Shown piece after piece: positions 1 through 10,412 of a DNA stretch of 64,000 bases. The first letter of the stretch is position 1; every line of letters starts with the position of its first letter. Location of the stretch: positions 93,516,347 to 93,580,346 of the forward strand of contig CM072887.1 in NCBI GenBank assembly GCA_037013685.1. Reading direction: 5' to 3'. The notes under the pieces were generated by a model that saw nothing but the letters and a program-made list of their open reading frames with translations, was not told where the DNA came from and did not search any database. Source of the DNA: Acridotheres tristis. Its lineage: Eukaryota; Chordata; Aves; Passeriformes; Sturnidae. The position numbers and the translations under genes were made by a program.

Positions 1-3000
1 AGCCCAGTGGAATAGAGTTAGTTTGCATCGTGCTAGTTTAAGAAAAAACACCTGCATTAAGAGCCAAAATTAATTAAAATCTTATTTTGAATGCATTTTC
101 CCACCTTCTGTGACAAAAGTTGACTCATAACTCACATTCTGCTGCGTTGAAAAATCTTCTGGTTTATGTTAAGTCTGACTGATGCTGTATACCCTGGCAG
201 GACTCGAATGAGCTCCAGACAGTCAGCAACTGAAACATTCTTGGCTTAAAACTATGTGCTCTGCAAACACAGACTGTGTCCAAATATCACATCCTGGCTT
301 CCTGCATCCAGGACCATCTGGAGGACATGGCATCAGTTTGATGAGGGCTTTTAACAGTTTCACTTACATGCCAAAGATGGTTTGTTGTGAAATTGTATGT
401 GGTACCTCCTCCATGGATATATTTCTGGGTTTTGGTGTTGACTCCAGTTACCAAAAGGGTACAAGCACAGTAATCCAGCCTAGTCTGAGCAAGCTGGTGG
501 GCACGATGTGAGATTGCACCAAGCTGCACAGCATGGTTCTATCCACAGCTGATGTTTTTCATCCCTACAGCTGTATTCTGTATTCACCTTCGTTTCATCA
601 GCCTCGGAGATTCATTCCACTGAGCTAGTCAGCTCAATATTAAGAACGAGTTAAGCACAAACAGAGGTATTTGGGTTTATAAGGAAGCCAGAACGGATCA
701 AAAATTTGTTACACCTTGTGCTAATGAAGATGAAGAGCAAATACAAGGCCATCTTTGAACATATTGCCTCATTAGAACATAAGGCGTCATTACAATATAA
801 GACAACTGAAGATGAGTGGTGTTTAATTTTTTGACATTATTTCCTAATATAATTTTAAAATTTCTTCAGGATTTTTAGCATTAATCTTATTTTCTATCAA
901 CATTTTATTATCTTTGACACTGTTATTTTTCTGTATTATTAGAAAGCTAATGATATATGAAGTTAGCATACTCACTGTTCTTTCTCATGGATCTATGCCT
1001 CCATATCTAAACTTATTTTCAGAAGGCATGGAAGAACTGTCTTAACATTTTGGATTTCTTTTAAACTGTTGCCTTCTTAAGACTAGACAGGCCATGAAAG
1101 GCAGTACCTCATAATAGAAGGAACATCTTAATGAACTGTTGAAGATCACTCAACAAGTAAAAGCAAGGTATTTTGAGCTCTGATTCAGGAAATTTTTTAT
1201 ATTCATACTAATAACAATGTATTTAAGATCCAATATCAGTCAATAATTGAGTTAATATAGTTGTGTTTTAAATCACAGATTAAAGGTCTTGCTTGCTCTA
1301 TCTTTGCAGTCATGAGTGTAGTTATGTCCAATTCATGGAAGAGAGGGGGAAAATATATCTGGATATCTTGAAGTTGTTTTTCTCATCCTTAATACTAATT
1401 TTTCCAATCTTTTAATTTCATCCAGTTTCTTAACTATTCCTTTAGATTTTCTTCATACAGTTAAATACTTATGCATATATTTAATGTTAATCTTGTGAAT
1501 TGAGAGGTTCATGAAGTCAGTGCAGCTACCTGTGTGCTTTAAGCAGCACTTTTTGTCATAAGACAAAAACATACCTTGTATGTTTCTCATGTTATTCAGG
1601 AATTCAACAAAATTTGAGTGAAAATATGTACTGTGACCAATCTTGAAAAATACAAAGACATCCAATTATCTACAGGCTTAAATCTGCATAGAGATGTACA
1701 TCAATTAGCTAGTTGTAAGTAAATATTTCCAGAGACTCTGTTCAGTAAATTTACCATTTCATTAGCTTGGAAATTTTGTAAAATTTGATACAGCCCTTCT
1801 TCAACCCTAGTGGATAGGAAAAGTAAGCAAACCTAGATTAACTGGTTCTTTTCCCTTCTCACTGAGTGCAAAAGTATTTTTAGTAGTTCATGTTTCTGTC
1901 TGAGGTTATTTTTTTTTTTCAAAGATTACAATGATGGATCATATACATTTGGGAAAGTTTTCCAAATCTAATATTCTCAAAAGTAAGGTTTTAGAATTTT
2001 TTAATGATTATTTGCATAACATTACTTCAGCATAAGCCCTTTTAGGTTTCTGTCCTGCTTTCTTTAGTTCAGTAGTGTTTTTGAATTTAATCAACGTACA
2101 GCATTTAATCAGCATCTTTAACGATAATTAAGATGAAGAGTAAAGGCGATGTAGCACTATTTATTGTAACACATGCCTCATTTTCTGTTACAGCCTGGTA
2201 TGTCTCTGCTTATCAGTATTTTGTGCTTATTTTCTTTTTAGTCTTTTTTTCTGGGCATGTTCAATATACTTCTACTAAAATATTATTTCAAGTAAATCTT
2301 CAAGAGGCAAACTGGAGTCTGAAAAAGTTGTGCTTATTGTTTCGGTGAAAAAAGTTATATGCTCTGTGGTAGCCCAAAGATCTTTTTGAAGTATTTTGGT
2401 TTTAGTATTACTTCATTTTACACATAGTGACTGATAATTTTAGAGCAGCCCTTCATGAGCACCTTTATATATGAGGATGTTGCCAGTGGGAGAAAGTTCC
2501 ACAGTGTGGAAGATTTTACTTAATATGTAGAGAGAATGTGATTTCATGAAAATATCAATAGACGTCTTGTCTTCAGGTTTAAAATATGCCTTAGAGAAAC
2601 AGGACTGACTTTTTGTGTCCAAATAGTTTTTCCAGTCACTTTGTTTCTGATATATTTCTAAACGATATTGTAAATTCTGAATTGTAGTGACACATCCTCT
2701 ACAATTTGATTTATGGAAAATGTATTTTTTAGTAATCGTCATTGATTTTAAATTATAGATGATTGGCTAAATCCAAAGTCTTTCATCACAGACATGCAAG
2801 CATAGCCAAGATGGCAGCGGCAGGTGTCCAGCTTATTGACTTAGTGTGCAGCATAATGCAGTTCTAGAGAAAATTCTCTGATTGTCCCAAATGCTATGCT
2901 TGTTTCAGTTCATAGAGGGTTTACACATAATGCTCCTTCTCTCATTTATTTATGTGGACAGCCTTAATTGTTTTTTGAGACTCTGCAAGCAGGATATAAT

Positions 3001-3019
3001 TGCTTTGTGCTCTTAAACT

Positions 3020-4080
3020 ATAAAATTTGTTGGCTAACACGCATGAGGTGGCTGGGGATATTGCAGTATATTCATCCCCCCTGTGGAATGTGCAGTGGGT
3101 CTTTGCTGACCTGGCAGTCAGCAGTCCTGGGGGAAAGGTTCAGCCTCCACTGTTCCCTGGAAGGGAATTATATTCTGTGCTGCCAAGTTACAACTCTCCA
3201 TTTACCCAGCTTTCTTCCGTGAGGTTTTATACCTTTTCATATCACTGCTTTTCATTTTTAAGCCCTGAGCTGTTAAAAAGTGCTATTTCAATAATTTTAG
3301 CTTTGTCTAGAATTTAGGTTTTTTTCCATGAGTACTAGTCTATGTATTCTCAGAAGGCTTAGACAACTACTGTGCTGTTGTGTCATTATGCAGTGGATCT
3401 CAGATAGATGAACATCCAGGACGATGGTAATACCTACCTACCTGCCCACAGATCTTCATCATGCACTCTTTCATCAGGATGTCAGCTTTCACACAAGCAT
3501 TTGCTGGTTCAGTACGATTTGCTTTCTTGCCCTACATTTTTCTGTTTTCACCTCTTACAGAAATTCTTTCCAAATTCATCTCTCACATCCACATCTCTTT
3601 CTTTACTGTGCTTTTTCCTATATTGCTGTTTCCAACCGATCTTCCCAAAAGCAGCAGCTGTTTTGACCACCCAACAGTTCCAGCAACAGGGCCTCAGGAG
3701 ATCAGCACTGCTGCTGCCCACATGTGCTCTCCTTATCACATCTGTGGCCCACACATCAGCTTCTGGTACTTGTTGAAGAGCAAACAAACACATCTGCCTT
3801 GCTGCTGCGGAACATGAATCCTACTGTGACCCCCACACAGACAGAGTAATATCTGAGGATTGGCTTACTACAGTTTGCCACCTGGAGGAGGCTGAGGACA
3901 CACTCTCCCTGTGTTTCACCTTGTTTGGTTGCTGTCCGGGTTCTACACTGATTCCAGTTTCAGGGACTATTGCAGTACTTGTAAGCAAGGTCTGTTTCTG
4001 CCTACTGGGGTTTCTAGCAGTTGTTACTGGCAGCAGGAGTTCATCATGGTGTGGCACTGGTGTCCCCTAGGATAGACTGC
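3020..4080. other. Unassigned GC- and pyrimidine-richer block before a solo LTR
   Basis: Composition shifts towards C and T (ccccctgtggaatgtgcagt, catccacatctctttcttta, ccacccaacagttccagcaa). Overlapping open frames occur on both strands, which is typical of biased composition. None has a recognisable domain. It may be old repeat material adjoining the LTR at 4278. Confidence 0.4.
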
Positions 4081-4277
4081 TTAAGGGTCCACAAAACAGA
4101 AAGTTTTTTGTACCAATTTTCCTTGACAAGCTTCTCTTCACTTGAGAGCATTTAGACTGGAGGACCAGCCTGATCTCATTTAAAATCCTTGAAATTTACA
4201 GTATGGATATAAGGAGCCTCAGCATCAACTCTTTGATTCATGATCTCCTTCTGTTCTGCCTCTTCACATGTACCTTT

Positions 4278-4906
4278 TGCATCCTGGTTTTCAGGCGGGA
4301 TAAGATTAATTTTTCTTCTTAGTAGATGGTACAGTGCTATGTTTTCAATTGAGTATGGTAATGATGTTGATAACACACTCTTAAATTTAGTTGTAACTAA
4401 AAAGTGCTTTCCCTACATGAAGGACTTTTCACTGTCCCATGCTCATCCTGCAAACAGGGGCAAAAGAAGCTGGGAGCAAGCATGGCCAGGAGAGGTGACC
4501 CAAACTGGCCAAAAATATATTCCATGGCAAAGAAATATTCCATACCATAGAACATCATCCTTGTAATATAGACTGTGGGGAATTGGTTGGGAGCTGCCAG
4601 TTGCTGCTTAGGGATGGGCTGGGCATCAGTCAGCTGGGGATAACGAATTGTACTGTGCAACAGTTGTTTCTCTTGGGTTTTATCACACACTGTCTTTTTC
4701 CATTCCTATTATTATATTATAGTTCAATTATTCAACTATTATCTCAACTCATGAGATTTTTTGGTTTTTTGTTTTGTTTTACTTTCTTTTCCAAGTCTTC
4801 TCCCCATCCCTGCGGGCTGGCGTGGGGTCAAAGAATGGGGTTGGAAAGGAGGGTTTAGCAAGTGACTGCATGGGAAATAGTTGCCAGCTGAGGTTAAACC
4901 ATAGCA
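4278..4906 (+). mobile_element. Solo LTR, avian ERVL-type family, subtype 1
   Basis: This is a non-coding retroviral LTR of about 630 bp in sense orientation. It is recognised from a start region like tcctggttttcaggcgggat, a middle with tgacccaaactggccaaa and attccataccatag, a tgggcatcagtcagctgggg stretch, and a terminal gaggttaaaccatagca. These follow the known order in a widespread neoavian LTR family. The left end is blurred (4278-4280) and no intact target duplication remains, which suggests an older copy. No internal gag, pol or env sequence is next to it. The family-level name would need a Repbase or Dfam comparison. Confidence 0.8.
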
Positions 4907-5654
4907 ACTTGCTGATACAAATATGCTTAAAATTTTTCCACACACTTCTGAGTCAATCAGACACAGTGGACAAGACATGCATCCTTTGAATTCTTCCTTT
5001 TCTGCTTTGCCACAACTGGAATTTCAAACTTACTCTCTTCCTTCTATCTCCAATTCAAGGATGCTTGCACATTTTTAAAACAACCCAATGGCCCTAACAA
5101 AAGCACTGAATTTCAAATTGTTCACATTTTTCATTATTGGTGTATGTATTACTAACATCTCAAATAAAAGTTTAGTATTGAGATGCCCAAGCTAATGTTC
5201 AGCACCTCTACCAGTGTATGTACCCAGAATAGATGACTTCAGTTTGCTTTGTTATGGCTTTGAACTGCTTTAATTCCATTAAATTTCTCCATGTAAATGT
5301 CTTTTCTATACCAGCTATTACAAATTATATCCATATTTTTAAATACAAAGTAGGATGAGAAGTGAGGTAAACACCTCCAATGCAACTTGTATCATGATTT
5401 TTAAAATAAAGAGTGAAATATTTCCTAAGTACTGACTAATGAACTATAATCTTTTAACTGCCAGAAGAGTGATGAACAATTTCGTTTTTAAAAAAGTGCT
5501 ATTTTGTAACAAAGGTACATTTGCTATAGCAGCAGCTAAATTGAAGAAATCAATAATACTCTATGCAGTCTTTTCTTTCTTTTTCACTTCTATTTTCATT
5601 TCTCATAATACTGTCTTCATTAACATTGATGGCATTCTTCTAAGCCTCAAGTTG

Positions 5655-5709
5655 TGACCTTAAAGGTCATGTATAAGACTGATAGACCTTCTTTAACACT
5701 ATCAGTCTT
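5655..5709. repeat. Everted hexamer pair followed by 11-bp-stem hairpin
   Basis: TGACCT-TAA-AGGTCA (5655-5669) is an everted pair of nuclear-receptor-type half-sites with 3-bp spacing. Six bases later a hairpin begins, with arms AAGACTGATAG (5675-5685) and CTATCAGTCTT (5699-5709) and a 13-nt loop. Confidence 0.75.
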
Positions 5710-6385
5710 TTCAGGATAAGAGCCTTACTTTTAATTAATTAGTGCATTTCATGAGATAAACCTCCTCAAATTCCAATTAAAAAAAAAATTTAAAAGTTAG
5801 AGAATATACTTCAAAAATGTCATTGTTTGTATCTGTGGAGAATTGTTTGAATTTTCATGACATTATTCCCATTAACTCTGTAAGGCAGGAAACATGCAAA
5901 TTGTAGATTGAAATAATGTTGTTCCTAGCGAAAAAACTAACTCAAACTTCATGGTAAAGAATGGTATTAAATTCTAGTCACAACCTCTTTAATTACAGAA
6001 GTCCGTGTAAATTTGTTCAGGAGGAAAGGAATTACTAAGTAGTTTCAGAAACTCCTGTTTCCCTTTTGTGGAAGAATAATGAAAAGTGTGAATCACATTT
6101 TCCACATAATTTAATGAAATCCTTCATTAGTGAGAATTGACATTTGTATTCCAAACTAAACAAGTTCTTTATGCTTGGAAAGTAGCTCTCTTAATTTGTT
6201 TAAAATTGCTAGTTATCTATTACCTCTTTTGGAGAATACTGATTGCTGTGCCATTGGTATTTTCACAACCAAATCAGTTTCAAATAGGATTACAAAGAGT
6301 GCATTAAACCAATTGCTGGAAGAGAATATAGCATTTTTTTCAGTACTACTGTCAATTAAAATCTACTCCTTCTGTAATCCCACAG

Positions 6386-6429
6386 CTGAACAGACAGGAA
6401 TGTTATTTATAGGAGATGCAATAATACAG
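6386..6429 (+). CDS. SNTG1: SNTG1 exon A (PDZ domain, GLGF-distal part)
   Basis: This 44-nt coding exon reads (A)EQTGMLFIGDAIIQ. The first two bases complete an alanine codon whose first base (inferred G) lies in the preceding exon outside the window. The GD-x-I-x-x motif is the conserved strand and turn in the middle of PDZ domains, just before the VNG of the next exon. The acceptor is a pyrimidine-rich stretch ending CCCACAG and the donor is CAG|gtcagt. Incoming phase is 1 and outgoing phase is 0. Its frame stays open into the flanking introns, so the exon limits come from splice consensus and syntrophin similarity, not from stops. Confidence is high because exon B continues the domain in frame only 109 nt later. 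Confidence 0.9.
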
Positions 6430-6538
6430 GTCAGTAAACATTCGTTTTCTTCCACAGACATTTGTTTCATACTTGATTTTATTTCAGTAACTAACTTTGC
6501 ATTACAAATCATTTTCTCCCTATTGCATCTGTTTTTAG
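6430..6538 (+). other. SNTG1: SNTG1 109-nt intron between exons A and B
   Basis: This very short intron separates two PDZ exons. The donor is gtcagt and the acceptor is preceded by ctccctattgcatctgttttt. A good branch-point candidate, aactaac with its A at 6494, sits 44 nt before the acceptor and no AG intervenes. The length is 1 mod 3 and the intron has no stop in the exon A frame. Retention would therefore shift exon B and meet a TAA at 6541-6543. Confidence 0.88.
6491..6538 (+). promoter_or_regulatory. Branch point and acceptor tract of the 109-nt intron
   Basis: A ctaac branch-point match (A at 6494) is followed by 44 nt without an AG and a pyrimidine-rich run ending in tttttag. Spacing and composition fit the vertebrate consensus. 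This makes splicing of the very short intron plausible despite its size. Confidence 0.65.
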
Positions 6539-6580
6539 GTTAATGGTATAAATGTAGAAAGTGCTACCCATGAAGAAGTG
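6539..6580 (+). CDS. SNTG1: SNTG1 exon B (PDZ domain, start of helix alpha-B)
   Basis: This 42-nt exon encodes VNGINVESATHEEV. It supplies the VNG turn of the PDZ fold and the first turn of helix alpha-B. The histidine (codon 6569-6571) lies in THEEV and corresponds to the alpha-B1 His that, in class I PDZ domains including syntrophins, contacts the Ser/Thr at position -2 of the C-terminal ligand. The acceptor is ctgtttttag|GTT and the donor is GTG|gtaagt, close to ideal. Both boundaries are phase 0, so skipping this exon would keep the reading frame but remove the ligand-contacting histidine. That makes it a plausible modulatory exon, although no alternative splicing can be shown from sequence alone. 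Confidence 0.92.
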
Positions 6581-8257
6581 GTAAGTCATTCCACTTTGAT
6601 TTTTTTATTGGTGTACACAATATCTTATGTCCAAACTGTTCTGTCTCTGGCTTTGTTTCAAATGAATTTGCTCCTTTTTGCTATAAAGACAGTGCTATCA
6701 TCAGGTTTGTCATGTGTTTGATTATTAAGACTTTTCCAGTTATTTAAATCTGCTTTGAAATACAATTTACCACAATGTTTGGTCTAACCTGAAACAACAA
6801 TTTATGGAATAGTGATCAGGTTTTACTGATTCACTTCAGTTATCAGATGGACTGTATGAGGACAAAGCCAGTTCACATTGACTTGATGTGCAGTGCTTTT
6901 CTGGTCTGCAGGGCACGGCCATAGAGATAAAAATTGTTACCCCCTGTTGCCAGTTTATTGGCAGTTATCAGCTGATTCACTGAAAACAGCATCTCAGAAT
7001 AGCATCTGTAGCAACCATAAATGACATGGGCTTTGACAGTCTTATCAGCAAGGCAGAAATTATGTGGGCAAAGGAACTAAACTTGCTTTTATTACTTGAA
7101 GGTGATCTCTCTAGGTCAAGATGAAGTGCAGCTGCATGATCTTGCAGTCCTTTTCTTGGTGTTGATTAATACTATCAAGCTGACTCTCTTACAGACAGTC
7201 TCAGTAAAGCATAGTTAAATCTATTGTGTATTGGTGAACTGCCCTCCTGCTGCTTCTACTGTTATTGCACAGAAAAAAATTTAAACTTCCAGAAAGTTAC
7301 TCCTCACACAATGGTAAGTTACTTCCCTTAAGGATTGTTTGCGAAAACCACGAAGTGCTCCAGAACTGTCAGTGTAACACAACAGAGATGAGGAATGAAA
7401 GAGAAAGGCATAGTGCTGCTCCTTGCCCTGTACATAGGAATTCAGTAGAAGCTTTAAGCAAAATTGCTACCACAGCCTGTTACTATGATCAGAATGGGGT
7501 TAGAATAATGTGTCAGGCAGTAGAGGAAAGAGCTGGTTCTATGAGATAAGGTGGGCTGTTGCCAAAGTTCCTGAGAGAATGGAAGATTTATTATTTCTTC
7601 TTTTATCTAAATTATGGTTTTGCATTTTTATGAAATAATGGTTGAGATAAAGTTCTCTTTATTTGAATATGGTGTGTTTGCAATTTGAAGGAAATGATTT
7701 GAAAAAGAAGGTCTGGGAACCAGAAACACCACTGAAGAAGGTATATAACATATTAAGCATGTTACAATATATTAAGCTATTAATATAGTAATATAGTGGT
7801 TGTGAGTAGTTGTCCAGAAAGCAGGACATTAAGGATGGAGAACTCCTCTAACTTTTAGAAAATCATAACTACATCTTCTGTGTCTGTAAAGGATGCCCTG
7901 TTCTATAAACGTCAGTCAGGGTAAATGAGAGGTGCTCCAGCATTTCTATTCAAAAGATACTTATCAATGAGGCTTGGGTATTCTTAATGCACTCTGGGTT
8001 CAAGTTTACACAACCTTGTTAACATAATGCAATGTACTTAATGGAAGTCTGACAAAGGTTATTGAGTAATTCTTTTGGTATCTGGCGCCATGGTCTTTTA
8101 TATATTCAGTCATCTGCTTCAAAGTGGGACCCCTGAAACACCATCCTGCAGTACAGTTTGAAGGCATTTCTTGCTGCTTGCATTCTGGATGCAGAAGTTC
8201 TCTTTTGCAAACACATAACTCAAGGTTATGAATTGTGCTGTGTGATCCAAGGGACTG

Positions 8258-8772
8258 TGTACTAGGTCTAGACTGAGACTACATTACTTTTCTTTGTAGC
8301 AGTCAGTATGGTGGTGTATTCTTGTTCATGACTAAAACAACTTTAGTAACACCCTGGTGTGTCTGTCATTGCTGAGCACTGCTCGTAGGCCACCAACACT
8401 TCTCTCTTCCTCAGTTTTTCCCCTCTCAATGAGTAGGCTGAGAGTGGCCCAGAAGCTGGAAGGGAATACAGCCAGGAAAGCCTATCTGAACTGAGCAAAG
8501 AGATATTCCATACCATATAACATCATGTTCAGCAGTAAAACTTGTGGGAAGTGTTTTTGGGAGGAAGCAGCCATTGCTCAGAGACTGGATGGGCATCAGG
8601 AGGTTGTGACTGATTTCCTTTGCATCATTTGTTCTTTTTTTTACCTTTGTCTCTACTTAAATTATCAAATTGTCTTTGTTGGGAAACTGTCATTATCATG
8701 AAGATTTTCTTCCTTTTTTGTTCCTGTTCTCCCATCCTGTGAGTGGGGGGAAATAGGAGTCAACCCACCACA
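8258..8772 (+). mobile_element. Solo LTR, ERVL-type, with 5-bp target duplication GACTG
   Basis: A 515-bp sense LTR begins tgtactaggtctagactgag and ends gtcaacccaccaca, so it has the canonical TG...CA ends. It is flanked on both sides by GACTG (8253-8257 and 8773-8777), a perfect 5-bp target-site duplication as expected of ERVL-class integrases. Inside are cagtatggtg, attccataccatataaca and a degraded attatcaaattgtcttt segment where the family normally has attaaactgtcttt. No internal retroviral sequence is present, so it is the recombination product of an old provirus. Confidence 0.88.
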
Positions 8773-9970
8773 GACTGCTAAAAGTGATGCTGCTGGCAAA
8801 GGTAGACATTCTGAATTACTCCTCTACTCCAACCGTAGTGATAAGCCATGAAGGAGCAGAAGCAAATATGCTTTTTACTTTCCTTTGGTGTTGAACTGAT
8901 GGGTTTTTTCTGTTTGTTTGTGGCTTGATTATTTTTTAAATTCTAACTCTAAGAAATGTTTTCAAAAATCTTCTTTCAGTTTTTTATTTTGTTTGTTTCA
9001 TAATGGCATTCCTTGCTGTTCAGACTTTTCCTCCTGTTTGCTCTTACTTTCTGCCATTTCAGAATGTCTGCTGATTCACCCTTGCAGGATGTAAGGAAGT
9101 GCACTTAGTCGGTACAAACATAGAAAACCTTTATTTCACAAAACTGAAGCTTAAGTGTAATTGTACCTCCGTATGGCTCACGGATGTTAAAGACTTAAAA
9201 CCCATTGGGGTTAATACATGGAAGAGAAGGCTACAAAATCTGAGAACTTTAGGAATGGAGGCCATTTTGTTCTGTCTGCCACCTACCATCTTCCCTCCTG
9301 GGATGTTTATGTAGTTAGCTGCTCCTGATTGTTCCAAATAGGCAGTGACCCTTTAACTTCAGCAGTAATAAAAGGTGATTACTTCTAGGTAAGCCAAACA
9401 ATTAGATACTCTGTCAGCAGCAATTTAACGACAAACTGGCTCTCCTGTTTTTAACTTCTGATACTAAATTTCTTTTTCTCCACAATTATTCAAGCTGCAA
9501 CTATCCCACATTAGTTCTGGCTAAGGGTATGGATAGAATAAATAATTCAAAATCAGAATGCCAAGAAAAATTCTGTTTTGTAGTAGGTAATACAATAGTG
9601 TGGAAAATTAAAAATAATTTATTTTCCTTGAAACTTAAGCTTATTTTTTGAAATATTCTGCTGGTGTGGAGAGACTGTGAATGCAGAAAATGTTAATTCA
9701 GAGATGAATATAGTTTTGATATTGTGTATCAGAGAGAAAATTTAATTTTCTTTCCCTGGTGGCTAATCAGATTGTCACTGTGCAGAACACGAAAGGAGCA
9801 ATCAGATCTCCTGAGCAGAGAGAAAGAGGGAAGCAAAGATAAAGAGGAAATTCACAAAGGTGTACTACTTGGTGTTCTTCTGACTTTCAATTTTCGAGAT
9901 ATTCACAATAAACTGTGAAAAGGAATGAAACCCGAGGTGGCAATTTTATGATTCAACAGAGTTTGTTAGA

Positions 9971-10412
9971 TTCATAGAATCACAGAATTATAAAATGCCA
10001 TGTTTGGAAGGAACTGTGAAGGTATCTACTTCCAACACCCCTTCCATGGGCAGGGACACTGTCCAGTGGACCAGGTTGCTCAGCCTGGCCTTGAACACTT
10101 CAGGGATGAGACATCCTCAGTTTCTCTGGCAACCTGCTCCAGTGCCTCACCACTTTCACATTAAAAATTTGTTCCTAATATCTAATCCAAACCTGCCCTT
10201 CTTGTGTTTAAAACTGTTCTCCCTTGTCCTATCACTATCATTATCCTATCCTTATCTTGTAAAAAGTCCCTCTTCAACTCTCTTGTAGCCCCCTTTAGGG
10301 TCTGGAAGGTCTCCCCCGAGTTTTCTCTCCTCCAGGCTGAGCATCCTCAGCTCCCACACCTGTCAGCACAGGAGAGGTGCTCCAGCCCTCTGAGCAACTT
10401 CAGCCCCTGGTA
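9971..10412 (-). mobile_element. CR1 LINE 3' end, antisense
   Basis: A 5'-truncated chicken repeat 1 element in antisense orientation. Its 3' terminus is the left end, where three degenerate 8-bp units lie in a row (catagaat, cacagaat, tataaaat at 9973-9996). The stretches cagcctggccttgaacactt, gcaacctgctccagtgcctc and aggagaggtgctccagccct are standard CR1 3' region sequence. Open frames here are spurious. Confidence 0.92.

Larger units (their letters stand above)
1..6385 (+). other. SNTG1: SNTG1 intron (5' part of window)
   Basis: This AT-rich intron lies upstream of exon A and its start is beyond the window. I looked for the preceding exon, which should encode the GLGLSIKGG-type PDZ beginning, and did not find it. 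It holds a solo LTR at 4278-4906, an unassigned GC- and pyrimidine-richer block at about 3020-4080, and an inverted-repeat cluster at 5655-5709. The rest (1-3000 and 4910-6385) shows nothing beyond AT-rich unique-looking sequence. Confidence 0.7.

Noticed and set aside
3408..3817. Overlapping 118- and 122-codon open frames on the + strand
   Set aside because: Several frames are open at once on both strands, the composition is biased, and no domain is recognisable.
6175..6543. 122-codon open frame across exon A
   Set aside because: Only 6386-6429 of it is coding; the rest is upstream intron and the 109-nt intron, which happen to lack stops in this frame.
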